This document shows positions 24,203 through 33,421 of a stretch of 64,000 bases of DNA, piece by piece; the first letter of the stretch is position 1, and the number at the start of each line of letters is the position of its first letter. Both the position numbers and the translations under genes were made by a program. The DNA is from Slackia sp. (GTDB lineage: Bacteria; Actinomycetota; Coriobacteriia; Coriobacteriales; Eggerthellaceae). Under the pieces are notes generated by a model. It ran no database searches, was not told the origin of the DNA, and saw nothing but the letters and a program-made list of their open reading frames with translations. The DNA is taken from assembly GCA_029266945.1 (NCBI GenBank), contig JARIED010000005.1, forward strand, positions 124,001 to 188,000, in the 5' to 3' direction.

Positions 24203-27079
24203 CTACGCGTACAGGCCGTTGATGAAGCACATCACGACCGCGGACGCCTCGGCGCGGGTGGCGCCGTCGGTCGGGTCGAGCCGGCCGTCGCGGCCGGAGA
24301 ACAGGCCCTCGGCTACGGCCCACGACATGGCCTGGGAGGCCCAGGCGCTCGCCTCGGCGCCGTCGGGGAACGCGGACAGGTCGGCACGGGCCGACGTGTC
24401 CAGACCCAGATGCCCGGCGTAGCGCATCAGGAACACGGCCGCCTGCTCGCGGGTGACCGGGTCCTCGCCGCCGAAGACCGACCCGCCGTAACCGTCGACC
24501 ACGCCCGAGGCCTCGCCCCAGGCCGCGGCGTCCTCGAACCACATGCCCTCCGCGTCGGCGAAGCCGGCGTCGGGAGCGTCGGGGCAGGACTCGGCGCGGT
24601 GCAGCATGGTCACGAACATGGCGCGCGTGGTGGCGGCGTCGCCCTCGAAGCGCAGCGCGCCGTCGGCCTGCGGGACGCCCGTCAGGATGCCGCGGGCGCT
24701 GACGAAGTCGGCCACGCCCTGCTTTCCGTACCACGCGCCGGCGGTGTCGGGGAATGCGGACGCGGCGTCGACGACCTTGACCGTCACGTCGCCCGCGGCC
24801 TCGAACACCACGTTGCCGTCGGCGTCCACGCCGCACTTGGGCAGCACGGTCTCTCTGCCGTCGGCGTCGACCGCGAACACGACGACGCCGTAGTCGGGCC
24901 CGTCCACGTCGACCGGGACGGTCACGGCGACGGGCGCCTTCTCGGTCGCCGACGCGGGCATGCCGACCTCGATGGCGGGAGCCTTCCCGGCGTCGGCCGC
25001 GGGCTTGACCGGGTCGATGGGCAGGGTCGCCGCGCCGTCGGCTGCGGCCTTGTCGGAGACGGTCGCCTCGGCGGAGGTCACGTTGCCCTCGGCGTCCTTG
25101 GACACGACGGACCGGCTGCCGTCGGCGGCCTCGGTGGTCACGGTCTGGCTTCCGTCGGGCTTGGTGACGGTGGTGACGGTGGAGCCGTCGGGACGCTGCT
25201 CGACCTCGCCCTCGGGCTGCTCGGGCGTCGGCGGGACGGGCGGCGTGTACCTGGACACGACCCACCTGCCGTTCGACGGCATGGTCACGAATCCACTAGG
25301 AACATACTTGTTCGGATCAACGGAGAAGGTTCCGCCCGTGATTTCGATCGAACCCTTCTTGTCCGCAGCAACCTCGTTGTCCGTGAGAATCGCGATATCG
25401 CCGACGAAATCGCCTGCGGCGATCTTCATCTTTGCGGCGCCCGCGTAATTCTTATTCTCGACAACGGCAACAGCGTAACCGGAAGACGACGTGCCATTGT
25501 TGTTCTCACCGTGAGAAATCTTTCCAGTCGCCTCGACCTTCGTATTGCCGCCGATCTCGACCGTGGCCTCGCCACCCTTGAGCTCGATGCCGGTGAGGCC
25601 CTTGATAGTGGCGCCCTCAATAGTCAGCGCACCGGCCTGGGGGTGATAGATGGCAGCGGCATCAGTCGCCGTAACCTCGGAACCATCATGCAGAACGATA
25701 GTCGTACCAGCGTACTGAGCGCTTCCGTTACCGCTGACGGCGCTTTCCGTGCCAGTCGCGAGAATCTTGCCATAGACATCGACGGACTCGGCGGTCTTGT
25801 CACCGAACACGCTCACGCCATAAGTGTTAGGAGCCTTAACAGTTACGTCCTTACCGATGACCAAGGATGCGTCACGACCAGCGTCGCCGCCATTGTCGCC
25901 GACGCGAATAACGGAGCTCGACTCGCCGAGATTGCCGCCCTCAGGCTTCACGCTCGTCACGATGCCTTCGCCAGCAAGCTCAAGCTTGCCCCCCTTGACC
26001 AAAAATGCGCGGACGTCATTACCCCTGATGGTCTTGCCTGCAAGGTCGATCTTGAGATTCTTGGAAACCTCGACCGTTTGGGCGACCTCGACGCTATCGA
26101 GCATGGTCACCGTAGCGCCAGACTGCGCAGCAGCAACGGCCTCGGCCAACGTAGGATAGACCGTGCCGGCAACCTCGGCCTTTGCCACAACCAGACCGTT
26201 ATCGACCCAGGCAAATCCCTGCGGCGCAGGAACGATAACCGATGCGTCCTTTTTCACAACGACCTTTTCAGCACCAGATTCCGCAATCATCGTGGCCTTA
26301 GAAAGGTCGCCGCCGTCAATCGTGAGCGCGAGTTTGTATTCCTTCTCGGAACTGGAAGAAAGCTCGATAGCACCTTCGATACGACCAGCGGCCGCGGCAA
26401 CGGTGACATCTGCGCCCGCGTAGGCATCAAAACCGCACACGTCAAAAGCGACCTGGGGGGCTGCCTTGCCAGCAATAACGTGGGTATCCTTGCCGATTAC
26501 CGTCTTGCCGTTATTGTTTGACAGCGCGTACTGCGTCGAAGCGCCGCCTTCCAGGCTGACCCCTTCGAGCGTAAGGTTGCTGTAATTCTGGATAAGAATC
26601 TTGGCCTTGTCAGATTTAATAGCGCCATTCTTAATCAGGATATTGCTATCTTTCAGAAGCTGAAAGCCATTGGTCTCCGTACCAGTCGACCCAACCGTAT
26701 TACCGTCGATGGTGTACGTAAAGCCACCAAGATCGAGCGTAAAGTCCGTACGGCTCTTCACCACCACACCATTGCCGGCAGCATTGCCTTCGAGCTTGAT
26801 TTCAACGCCTGATGCCGTCCCTTTCTCGATAGCGTCCACAGCAGCCTGCAGCGTATCGTAAGAAACGTCGCCGATTTTAATTACGGAAGCAGCTGCCGCC
26901 TCGCTCTGGCCTGCCAGCATTTCGTCGACTACGCTACCGCGCTGATAGGCGGTTTCCTGAGCGGCGGCAGACTGATCGACCTCTTCGGCGATGGCGACCG
27001 CGGGAACGCCCAGCGATGCGGCAAGGGTTGCTGCCGTAACGACGGAAAGCGCCTTGCCTCGTTTGCTCTGCATATCCAT
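24203..27079 (-). CDS. Large secreted S-layer-homology surface protein, mosaic
   Basis: Cell-wall-associated protein (958 aa). A Sec signal peptide (about 1-31, cut near VAIAEE) precedes two repeats with the pattern VSYDTLQAAVDAIEKG / VYPTLAEAVAAAQSG, each opening a run of short beta strands. Residues about 60-590 look like a right-handed beta-helix of the pectate-lyase/adhesin kind without a recognisable catalytic site. A Pro-rich linker (TPPVPPTPEQP) and DGSTVTTVTKPDGS-type repeats lead to three SLH repeats at about 770-955 (PDTAGAWYGKQGVADF, FADAEGMWFEDAAAWG, FPDGAEASAWASQAM). The 3' third of the gene is much more GC-rich than the passenger half. GGAG 7 nt before ATG 27079 sets the start. 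Adhesion or surface coating is inferred. Confidence 0.88.
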   Translation of the reverse strand: MDMQSKRGKALSVVTAATLAASLGVPAVAIAEEVDQSAAAQETAYQRGSVVDEMLAGQSEAAAASVIKIGDVSYDTLQAAVDAIEKGTASGVEIKLEGNAAGNGVVVKSRTDFTLDLGGFTYTIDGNTVGSTGTETNGFQLLKDSNILIKNGAIKSDKAKILIQNYSNLTLEGVSLEGGASTQYALSNNNGKTVIGKDTHVIAGKAAPQVAFDVCGFDAYAGADVTVAAAAGRIEGAIELSSSSEKEYKLALTIDGGDLSKATMIAESGAEKVVVKKDASVIVPAPQGFAWVDNGLVVAKAEVAGTVYPTLAEAVAAAQSGATVTMLDSVEVAQTVEVSKNLKIDLAGKTIRGNDVRAFLVKGGKLELAGEGIVTSVKPEGGNLGESSSVIRVGDNGGDAGRDASLVIGKDVTVKAPNTYGVSVFGDKTAESVDVYGKILATGTESAVSGNGSAQYAGTTIVLHDGSEVTATDAAAIYHPQAGALTIEGATIKGLTGIELKGGEATVEIGGNTKVEATGKISHGENNNGTSSSGYAVAVVENKNYAGAAKMKIAAGDFVGDIAILTDNEVAADKKGSIEITGGTFSVDPNKYVPSGFVTMPSNGRWVVSRYTPPVPPTPEQPEGEVEQRPDGSTVTTVTKPDGSQTVTTEAADGSRSVVSKDAEGNVTSAEATVSDKAAADGAATLPIDPVKPAADAGKAPAIEVGMPASATEKAPVAVTVPVDVDGPDYGVVVFAVDADGRETVLPKCGVDADGNVVFEAAGDVTVKVVDAASAFPDTAGAWYGKQGVADFVSARGILTGVPQADGALRFEGDAATTRAMFVTMLHRAESCPDAPDAGFADAEGMWFEDAAAWGEASGVVDGYGGSVFGGEDPVTREQAAVFLMRYAGHLGLDTSARADLSAFPDGAEASAWASQAMSWAVAEGLFSGRDGRLDPTDGATRAEASAVVMCFINGLYA

Positions 27080-27284
27080 GTATATTCTCCTAACCCCTGT
27101 TCAAAGGTATGAATTCTCCCTCTTGACACCCTCGAACAGACCGATCCGATACACTTTTAAAGTACCAATATTCGCCCTTGGCCGCAACGGAAAAATGCCG
27201 TTTTGCTCCCTCGCGGGTCGCAAATCGACAAACGGAGGGCGCCGGCGAACGGCGCATGCGGCAACCGCCCGCCGCGCACGCAAA

Positions 27285-27312
27285 AAGCGGGCCCCCTTTC
27301 GGGAGCCCGCTT
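27285..27312 (-). terminator. tatA-tatC operon terminator
   Basis: Stem AAGCGGGC / GCCCGCTT with an inner CCC/GGG extension, followed on the minus strand by TTTTTGCG. The promoter of the SLH gene must lie in the remaining 200 bp (27080-27284). Confidence 0.8.
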
Positions 27313-27364
27313 CGATGGCTTCGGCATTCATGCAGCCCGCATGATCGCACGGCGGCCTTCGTGC

Positions 27365-28216
27365 TTAATCGTCGGCAAGACGTTTCTTGATGGCCTCTTT
27401 CTTCTGGCCCCATTCCTCTTGCCATTCGGCCTCTTCGCGCGCCTCGCGCTCGGCCTCTTCCTTCTGCTTCTTCACGCGGTTGCCCAGCACCAGGCGCGCC
27501 ACCAGAAGACTGACCTCGTACAGCATGAGCAACGCGGCAAACATCATGAGCATGGTGACAGGCGATGCGTCCAACGTGACCATGGCGGAAATGACCATGA
27601 GCACGATGTAGACCGTACGCCAGGAATTGCGAAGCTTGGCATACGGAATGATTTCGAACACAACCAGATAGAACACCGCCAGCGGCAGTTCGAACGCGAA
27701 GCCGAACGCCAGCTCGAAGTTAATGATAACGTCGATCCACGCCTTGGCGTCGGGGAAGATGTTCGCGAAGCCGTTGGCCTGATCGGTCAGCCACTGCACA
27801 GCCGGATTCAGAATCAGCGTATAGCAGAACACGGTGCCGCCGATGAACAGCAGAACGCCCGCAACGAACGTGGGAATGAACCATTTGCGCTCGTTAGGCT
27901 TGAGCGCCGGCAGGAAAAACGCCAGGACCTGCCACAAAATGATAGGCATGCACGCCACGACCGACGTCCACAACGCCACCTTGAAGCGAATGGTGAACGA
28001 CCCGAACACGTCGAAGACGTTCAGCGCGATGGCGCCCGTGGTGGGGTCTTTCGGCAGGTAGTCATACACCGGCAGGCACATGAACTGAATGATCGTGGGA
28101 GTTGCCATGTAGAAGATGCACATGGCGATGAACAGGCTGACCACGATGCGGACAAGGCGCATGCGCAACTCGCCCAGATGGTCGAAAAGGGGCATACGCG
28201 CCGGACCGATAGGCAT
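27365..28216 (-). CDS. tatC: Sec-independent protein translocase subunit TatC
   Basis: Six-helix membrane subunit (283 aa) that recognises twin-arginine signal peptides. The N-terminus PLFDHLGELRMRLVRI carries the conserved cytoplasmic signal-peptide contact region; several helices follow, ending with a basic/acidic cytoplasmic tail (KKQKEEAEREAREE). Its ATG overlaps the stop of tatA (TAATG), so the two are translationally coupled. The flavoprotein at 14498-15997 in this window is a likely Tat substrate. Confidence 0.96.
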   Translation of the reverse strand: MPIGPARMPLFDHLGELRMRLVRIVVSLFIAMCIFYMATPTIIQFMCLPVYDYLPKDPTTGAIALNVFDVFGSFTIRFKVALWTSVVACMPIILWQVLAFFLPALKPNERKWFIPTFVAGVLLFIGGTVFCYTLILNPAVQWLTDQANGFANIFPDAKAWIDVIINFELAFGFAFELPLAVFYLVVFEIIPYAKLRNSWRTVYIVLMVISAMVTLDASPVTMLMMFAALLMLYEVSLLVARLVLGNRVKKQKEEAEREAREEAEWQEEWGQKKEAIKKRLADD

Positions 28217-28863
28217 TAGTTGTCCTCCTTCTTGGCAGAATCAGACGCCTCGGCGGCATCGGCGGACGCGGAAGCTGCCGCATCCTGGTTCTGAGGTTTT
28301 TTCGCGACGGGCTTGGTGCCGAAGATTTCGTCGGCGAGGTCTTTGTCGGCGGCCTTCTTGGCCTCCTGTTGCGCGGCCACCTTGGCGGTAGCCTCCTTAC
28401 GAGCGCTCATAACCTCTTCATGCACCTGGGTGGGAGTCTTCACCGCAGCGGCGGCCACGGCGGTGCCGGCGGCGGTTGCAGCGACAGCGGCTTCGTCCGA
28501 CGCCTTCTTCTCGGCGGCGGCTGCGGCGCGCACCTCCTTGGCCGCCTCGTTGGCAGCCTCGCGCTTCTTCTTGTCTTCGCGCTCTTTGTCGTACTTGGCC
28601 TTGCGGGAAGCGAAGGATTCTTTCTTCTCCACCTTCTGCTTGTTGTCTTTATCGATCGCGTCGAGCGGGTTTTTCACCGGTTTGTCGCTCATGGGATCGT
28701 AGATTTCGGTCTTGACGACCTTGTTCATCTCGTCCTGCGCGCTGCGGAACTTCTGCACAGCCAAACCGATGGTCTTGGCAAGCTGCGGCAGCTTGTCGGG
28801 GCCGAAGATCAAAAACCCGAACAGCAAGATGAGGAATAGTTCGAATCCACCTATACCGAACAC
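28216..28863 (-). CDS. tatA: Tat translocase TatA/TatB-family subunit
   Basis: A 215-residue protein with one N-terminal membrane helix (FGIGGFELFLILLFGFLIFGPDKLP, with the invariant FGP hinge), an amphipathic helix (QLAKTIGLAVQKFRSAQ) and a long A/K/E-rich cytoplasmic tail (about 90-215), longer than typical TatA and closer to TatB. TTG 28869 directly abuts the GAGAGG site, whereas GTG 28863 lies 6 nt away, so I choose the GTG; the protein then begins (M)FGIGG as in relatives. It is coupled to tatC. Confidence 0.94.
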   Translation of the reverse strand: MFGIGGFELFLILLFGFLIFGPDKLPQLAKTIGLAVQKFRSAQDEMNKVVKTEIYDPMSDKPVKNPLDAIDKDNKQKVEKKESFASRKAKYDKEREDKKKREAANEAAKEVRAAAAAEKKASDEAAVAATAAGTAVAAAAVKTPTQVHEEVMSARKEATAKVAAQQEAKKAADKDLADEIFGTKPVAKKPQNQDAAASASADAAEASDSAKKEDN

Positions 28864-29027
28864 AATCAACCTCTCAAACTCTAGTAGAATAACCCGCCCA
28901 TCTTATCACACGCGCGAGCGGCGACCTGCACCAATGACGCGTGAGAGCGTCTTCATTTTTTATCCGCGCCGATGTCATAGCGGCCCCATGGTTTCGCCAT
29001 GTCCGCGGGCACGTTTCGTGATAAGCG

Positions 29028-29054
29028 GCATGCCGAAAAACCGCATGCCGCACG
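29028..29054. repeat. Inverted repeat GCGGCATGC-N9-GCATGCCGC
   Basis: A perfect 9-bp inverted repeat 40-65 nt past the glnR-like stop. No U tract follows on the minus strand, so a terminator role is possible but weak. Confidence 0.5.
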
Positions 29055-29093
29055 TCGCCCTCCGTCAGGCGGCGGCGCACGCGGCCCGACGCA

Positions 29094-29768
29094 CTAGTTA
29101 GACCACAGGTATCCCGCGCCACGCACGGTTTCGATATGTTGCGCCGCCTCGGGGCCCAGCTTGGCGCGCAGCCTTCGCACGTGGACGTCCACCGTGCGAC
29201 TGCCGCCGTAATAATCGAAGCCCCACACCTGCGAGAGCAGCACCTCGCGCGAATAGATACGGCCCGGATGCGTAATCAGAAACGCCAACAGCGTGTATTC
29301 CATGAACGTCAAATCGACCGGCTCGCCCGCCACCTTCACCTGGTACGTCGCCAGGTTCACCGTGAGCGACCCCACGTGCACGAAATCGGAATCGGACGTC
29401 ATCTCGCCCGGCCACAGAAGCCTTCTGCAGCGCAGTTTCACCTCTTCGTCCGTCGCGTACGCGCACGCGAAATCGGCGTTCACCTGCACGGGAAGGCGCA
29501 CCGACGCCATGTTGCTCTCGTCGAGCAGCAGCAGAAGCGACGCGTGCCCGCCGCGCGCCAAGGCCTCTTCCACCCCGGCGATATCGCAGCCGCCGTCCGT
29601 GGCATCGATCACCAGCAAATCGAACGACGCGCCGCGCATGGCGTCGAGCGCCTGGTCGGGCGACACCTTCAGAGAGCGAGCGTCCACATCCATCGACGCG
29701 AACAGTTGCGAGGCGCGGGCGGGAGTAATCACGCGCCCGCACGAAACGATAACCGTTTTCGAATGCAT
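29094..29768 (-). CDS. GlnR-like OmpR-family response regulator
   Basis: A 224-residue regulator: an N-terminal receiver-like domain (about 1-115) and a C-terminal OmpR/PhoB winged helix (about 130-224: LTVNLATYQVKVAGEPVDLT, REVLLSQVWGFDYYGG, RTVDVHVRRLRAKLG). The receiver has LLVIDATDG but not the usual full acidic pocket and Lys, as in the orphan, phosphorylation-independent GlnR of actinobacteria. No histidine kinase is adjacent. GGAG before ATG 29768 fixes the start. It follows the glutamine synthetase gene by 8 nt in the same operon, so control of nitrogen assimilation is the natural inference. Confidence 0.88.
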   Translation of the reverse strand: MHSKTVIVSCGRVITPARASQLFASMDVDARSLKVSPDQALDAMRGASFDLLVIDATDGGCDIAGVEEALARGGHASLLLLLDESNMASVRLPVQVNADFACAYATDEEVKLRCRRLLWPGEMTSDSDFVHVGSLTVNLATYQVKVAGEPVDLTFMEYTLLAFLITHPGRIYSREVLLSQVWGFDYYGGSRTVDVHVRRLRAKLGPEAAQHIETVRGAGYLWSN

Positions 29769-29776
29769 GATGACTC

Positions 29777-31108
29777 CTAAAGCATGGCCAGATAGCGGTC
29801 GATTTCCCACGAGGTCACATGCGCGCGGTACTCTTCCCATTCGGCGCGCTTGGCACGCACCAGATAGCCGTGGACGGCGTCGCCGAGCACCTCGCGCATC
29901 AACTCGGAGCTTTCGAAGGCGTCGACTGCGCGGGACAGGTCGCGCGGAAGCGGCTCGTAGCCTGCGGCGACGACCTGCTCGTCGGACATGGCGAAGATAT
30001 CGCACGTCGCGGGCGCATCGAGCGTCAGGCCCTCCTCGATGCCCTTCAGGCCCGCCGCTATCGTCACCGCCAGCGTCAGGTACGGATTGGCAGCCGAGTC
30101 GACGCTGCGGATCTCTACGCGCGTCGACGAGCCCTTGCCCGGCTTATAGCACGGCACGCGCACCATGGCCGAGCGGTTCGCCTGGCCCCACGTGGCGTAC
30201 AGCGGTGCGCCCATGCCGTCGACGAAGCGCTTGTACGAGTTGACGTACTGGTTCGTGACCAGGGCGTATTCGGGCGCGTACTTCAAAAGCCCCGCGATGT
30301 AGCATTTGCCGACGGACGAAAGGCCCCAGCCCTGCGGGTCGTCGGCGTCGAAGAAGGCGTTGCCGTCGCCGTCGAACAGCGACTGATGCACGTGCATGGC
30401 GCTACCGGGATGGTCTTCGAGGGGCTTGGGCATGAACGACGCATGCATGCCATGCGCCGAAGCCGCCTCCTTCACCACGTGGCGCGCCGTCACCACGGCG
30501 TCGGCCGCAGCCAAGGCGTCGCAGTAGCGCAGATCGATTTCCTGCTGCGCGGGCGACGATTCGTGATGGGAGTATTCCACCGACACGCCCATCTGCTCAA
30601 GGGTGAGCACCGTGTCTCGGCGCAGGTCGGCTGCATCGTCGAGCGGGGCCAAGTCGAAATAGCCGCCGCGGTCGATCGGATCGGGCGACGTAGCGCTTTT
30701 GAAGCAGAAGTATTCGACGGCGGTTCCCACGTTCACCGAGTAGCCCATCGAGGCCGCCTTCTTCAGCATCTCCATCAGAATATGACGCGAATCGGCGGGC
30801 GCAGGTATGCCTTCGGGGGTGCGCAGGTCGCAGAACATGCGCGCGACGCCGTTGTTGCGCGGGCGCCAAGGCAGCGTCTGGAACGTCGACGCATCGGGAT
30901 GCGCCAGCATGTCGCTCTCGTTCAAAGAGGCCAGGCCCGCGATAGACGAGCCGTCGAAACCGATGCCTTCTTCGAACGCGGTATCGATGTCCGAAGGCGT
31001 GATGGCGATGTTCTTCAGGTTTCCGAACACGTCGACGAACCAGAGGCGCAAGAACCTGATGCCGCGCTCTTCGATCTGCTTGACGACGTACTGCTTGGTA
31101 TCGATCAT
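29777..31108 (-). CDS. glnA: Glutamine synthetase, type I
   Basis: Cytoplasmic dodecameric enzyme (443 aa) making glutamine from glutamate, ammonia and ATP. Beta-grasp domain about 1-105 (IRFLRLWFVDVFGNLKNIAI, GFDGSSIAG); catalytic domain with VEYFCF, EYSHHESSPAQQEIDLRY, the HVHQSLF metal/ATP region, NSYKRF, and GSSTRVEIRS binding glutamate. The length and the absence of the roughly 25-residue insertion fit the GSI-alpha subtype, normally not adenylylated. AAAGGA precedes ATG 31108; an upstream in-frame start is discarded. It forms an operon with the GlnR-like regulator. Confidence 0.96.
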   Translation of the reverse strand: MIDTKQYVVKQIEERGIRFLRLWFVDVFGNLKNIAITPSDIDTAFEEGIGFDGSSIAGLASLNESDMLAHPDASTFQTLPWRPRNNGVARMFCDLRTPEGIPAPADSRHILMEMLKKAASMGYSVNVGTAVEYFCFKSATSPDPIDRGGYFDLAPLDDAADLRRDTVLTLEQMGVSVEYSHHESSPAQQEIDLRYCDALAAADAVVTARHVVKEAASAHGMHASFMPKPLEDHPGSAMHVHQSLFDGDGNAFFDADDPQGWGLSSVGKCYIAGLLKYAPEYALVTNQYVNSYKRFVDGMGAPLYATWGQANRSAMVRVPCYKPGKGSSTRVEIRSVDSAANPYLTLAVTIAAGLKGIEEGLTLDAPATCDIFAMSDEQVVAAGYEPLPRDLSRAVDAFESSELMREVLGDAVHGYLVRAKRAEWEEYRAHVTSWEIDRYLAML

Positions 31109-31219
31109 AGGGCATCCTTTCGCATCGGAACACGCGCATGGGCGTGGGAACCACAACGGCCGGCCCTCGTGCGGACCGGCCGAAAACACGTCGAAGAACG
31201 TCGCGCGGACCGGGCGTCG

Positions 31220-31948
31220 TTAAGAAACGCCGAGCCTGCGCGCCATGACGCGGTTGGCTTCGATCTCCACCGCGTCGTCGAGGGGCGCAAGCTCGCAGGA
31301 TTCGCCCCTACGTTCGAGCGCACGCGCCAAAAGATAATCGGCGACCTGGGGATTTTTCGGCAGGAGCGGGCCGTGCAGATACGTGCCGATCAGGTTGCCC
31401 TGATGAACACCCTCGAAGCCGTCCTCGCCGTTGTTGCCATGCGTTCCGCCCAGGACGCGGCCGAGCGGCTTGACGCCCGGGCCTAGCGTAGTGCGGCCGC
31501 CGTGGTTTTCGAAACCGACGATGGGCATGGCGGCGATATCGCTTTCGATCACCGCGTTGCCGATCAGACGGCCCTGGCCACGCGCGGTTTCCATGTCGAC
31601 GATGCCCAGGCCCTCCACGGACTCTTCGCCCATGGTGTAGCGGTGACCCAGAAACTGGTAACCGCCGCAGACGGCCAGCAGAACGCCGCCATCGGCCACA
31701 TACGAATGCAGCTCGGCCTTGCGCGCGGCGATGGCGTCTTTGGCGATCATCTGCTCGCGGTCGGCGCCGCCGCCGACGAACACGATGTCGGCGTAGGAGA
31801 AATCCATCTCGTCGCCCATGCCCACTTCGGTCACCTGCACGGGAATGTCGCGCCACTCGCAGCGGCGGCGCAAGGCGATCACGTTGCCGCCGTCGCCGTA
31901 CAGGTTCAAAAGCTCGGGGAACAGATGCACGATGTTGAGAGGCTTCAT
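31220..31948 (-). CDS. gatD: Lipid II isoglutaminyl synthase, glutaminase subunit GatD
   Basis: Class I glutamine amidotransferase (242 aa) that releases ammonia for MurT to amidate D-glutamate in lipid II. The CobQ/CobB-like triad is visible: nucleophile Cys in LLAVCGGYQFLGHRY (about residue 94) and His in TYLHGPLLPKNP (about 189), with GFENHGGRT typical of GatD. Start ATG 31948 lies 2 nt after the murT stop with GGGGAG overlapping murT's end, indicating translational coupling. The huge upstream open frame over murT is spurious. It acts in the cytoplasm on peptidoglycan precursors. Confidence 0.95.
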   Translation of the reverse strand: MKPLNIVHLFPELLNLYGDGGNVIALRRRCEWRDIPVQVTEVGMGDEMDFSYADIVFVGGGADREQMIAKDAIAARKAELHSYVADGGVLLAVCGGYQFLGHRYTMGEESVEGLGIVDMETARGQGRLIGNAVIESDIAAMPIVGFENHGGRTTLGPGVKPLGRVLGGTHGNNGEDGFEGVHQGNLIGTYLHGPLLPKNPQVADYLLARALERRGESCELAPLDDAVEIEANRVMARRLGVS

Positions 31949-31950
31949 GG

Positions 31951-33321
31951 CTACTCCCCTTCCTTGCACGCGCGGCCGTCGACAGATGCCTTCTCGAGCG
32001 CTTCGAGCTCGCGACGCAGCGGCGGCAGCGCGGTGTAGTTGGCGATCACGTACACTTTGCCGTCGGATTCTTCGGCGGCGGCAAGCACGTCCGCGGCGCT
32101 TTCGACGATCGTCGAATCGATGCCGGCATACTTCAGACGCACCTGCATGTCGTTGGCACGCGAGCCGCCGACGAACGCCTTGAGGCCTTCGATCTGCGAC
32201 CAGCGCTCGAAATCGATATCCCAGAACCACGACACATCGCAACCGTCGGCTTCTTCGTCGTTGACGAAAAGCGCCAGCACGCGACCGCCTTCGTTGAGCA
32301 CGATGCGGATGTTCTGGTTGAAGCCCGTGGGGTTTTTGGCCAGGTTGGTCATCACGCTGCGCTCGCCCAAACGAAACGTCTGCAAGCGGCCGTTCGTGGG
32401 ACGATACGCCTCGACCGCTCGCTGGAAGCCTTCGAACGACACGATTTCGGACGCCTTGCTCAACGCGTAAACGGCCAGCGTGTTGTACACCATGTAGACG
32501 CCCGTCTGTCCTGTCTGCACCGTATGGCCATCGATGTCGAAAGCCAGCGAGCCGCCTAGCATGCGCACGTTTTCGGCCGCGCACGAAAGTTCGGGGCGGC
32601 CCCAGCCGCACGACGGGCAACGATAGGCGCCCAGCTGGCCGTAATGCACGTAATCGTACTCCAATGCGGCGCCGCACTGCTGGCAGAAGCGGCTGTCGCT
32701 GATACGGTCGGCATCGAGGCCCATGTCGCACGCGATGCCGAAGGCCATCGAGCGATTGGACACGCGATCGGCGATGGCGGCACACAGCGGGTCGTCGCCG
32801 TTGTAGAGGAACACCGTGTCGGGCGAGCCCTCGAGCGCCGCGGCGATCGCGCCCTGCACGTGCTCGATTTCGCCCACGCGGTCGAGCTGGTCGCGGAACA
32901 GGTTGAGCAGCAGGAAGAAACGCGGCTTGACGCGCGGCACCACGTAGCGGGTATACATTTCGTCGCATTCGAAGCACGACACGGGCGATTCGGACGAAGC
33001 GCCTTCGGCCGTACGCTCGGGCTTGACCAAATACGCCGTGACCACGCCCGATTCCAAGTTGTTGCCGTCGCGGTTGCAATACAGCGGTCGGCCCGAAGAC
33101 GCCAGGCAATCGGCCGCCAGGTTGGTGGTGGTGGTTTTGCCGTTCGTGCCCGTGATCACCGCGATGTTATCGGCCGCGCCCGACAAGTCGGCCAGCACGG
33201 CGGGGGCTGCCTTCATGGCGATGACGCCCGGCAGATTTCCAGCCGAACGACGCATGAACGTCTCGCCCGCCCAGCGGGCGCTCTTGCCGAGGAATGCGGC
33301 AAACGAAGAACGGAATCCCAT
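31951..33321 (-). CDS. murT: Lipid II isoglutaminyl synthase, ligase subunit MurT
   Basis: Mur-ligase-like subunit (456 aa) amidating the alpha-carboxyl of D-Glu in lipid II with GatD. ATP site ITGTNGKTTTTNLAAD (about 56-71); an inserted four-cysteine zinc ribbon (FCQQCG...YRCPSCGWG, about 214-245) typical of MurT; C-terminal DUF1727 domain (TNLAKNPTGFNQN, VSWFWDIDFE, YAGID). AGGAGG before ATG 33321 decides the start over ATG 33360. The amidation affects peptidoglycan cross-linking and may influence sortase substrates such as those of the class B sortase here. Confidence 0.96.
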   Translation of the reverse strand: MGFRSSFAAFLGKSARWAGETFMRRSAGNLPGVIAMKAAPAVLADLSGAADNIAVITGTNGKTTTTNLAADCLASSGRPLYCNRDGNNLESGVVTAYLVKPERTAEGASSESPVSCFECDEMYTRYVVPRVKPRFFLLLNLFRDQLDRVGEIEHVQGAIAAALEGSPDTVFLYNGDDPLCAAIADRVSNRSMAFGIACDMGLDADRISDSRFCQQCGAALEYDYVHYGQLGAYRCPSCGWGRPELSCAAENVRMLGGSLAFDIDGHTVQTGQTGVYMVYNTLAVYALSKASEIVSFEGFQRAVEAYRPTNGRLQTFRLGERSVMTNLAKNPTGFNQNIRIVLNEGGRVLALFVNDEEADGCDVSWFWDIDFERWSQIEGLKAFVGGSRANDMQVRLKYAGIDSTIVESAADVLAAAEESDGKVYVIANYTALPPLRRELEALEKASVDGRACKEGE

Positions 33322-33363
33322 GGTTCCTCCTGCAGATATCTTTGCAAACTTCGCCATCATAAG

Positions 33364-33402
33364 CGAAAAAACCCCGCGCCGTCGGGCTTGCGGGGTTTTT
33401 CA
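33364..33402 (-). terminator. Terminator of the amidohydrolase operon
   Basis: Stem AAAAACCCCGC / GCGGGGTTTTT (33367-33377, 33390-33400) between the 33422 stop and the murT start. Confidence 0.85.
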
Positions 33403-33421
33403 GAAATGCTCTAAACGGGCA

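Noticed and set aside
24038-26521. An 827-codon open frame on the plus strand opposite the SLH gene
   Set aside because: Mirror of the SLH protein codons, low complexity, no ribosome-binding site; the minus-strand product has a signal peptide, linker and three SLH repeats.
31951-33109. The long upstream part of an open frame that would extend gatD to 629 residues
   Set aside because: It overlaps murT entirely in another frame; the real gatD start at 31948 has a good ribosome-binding site and matches the family N-terminus.
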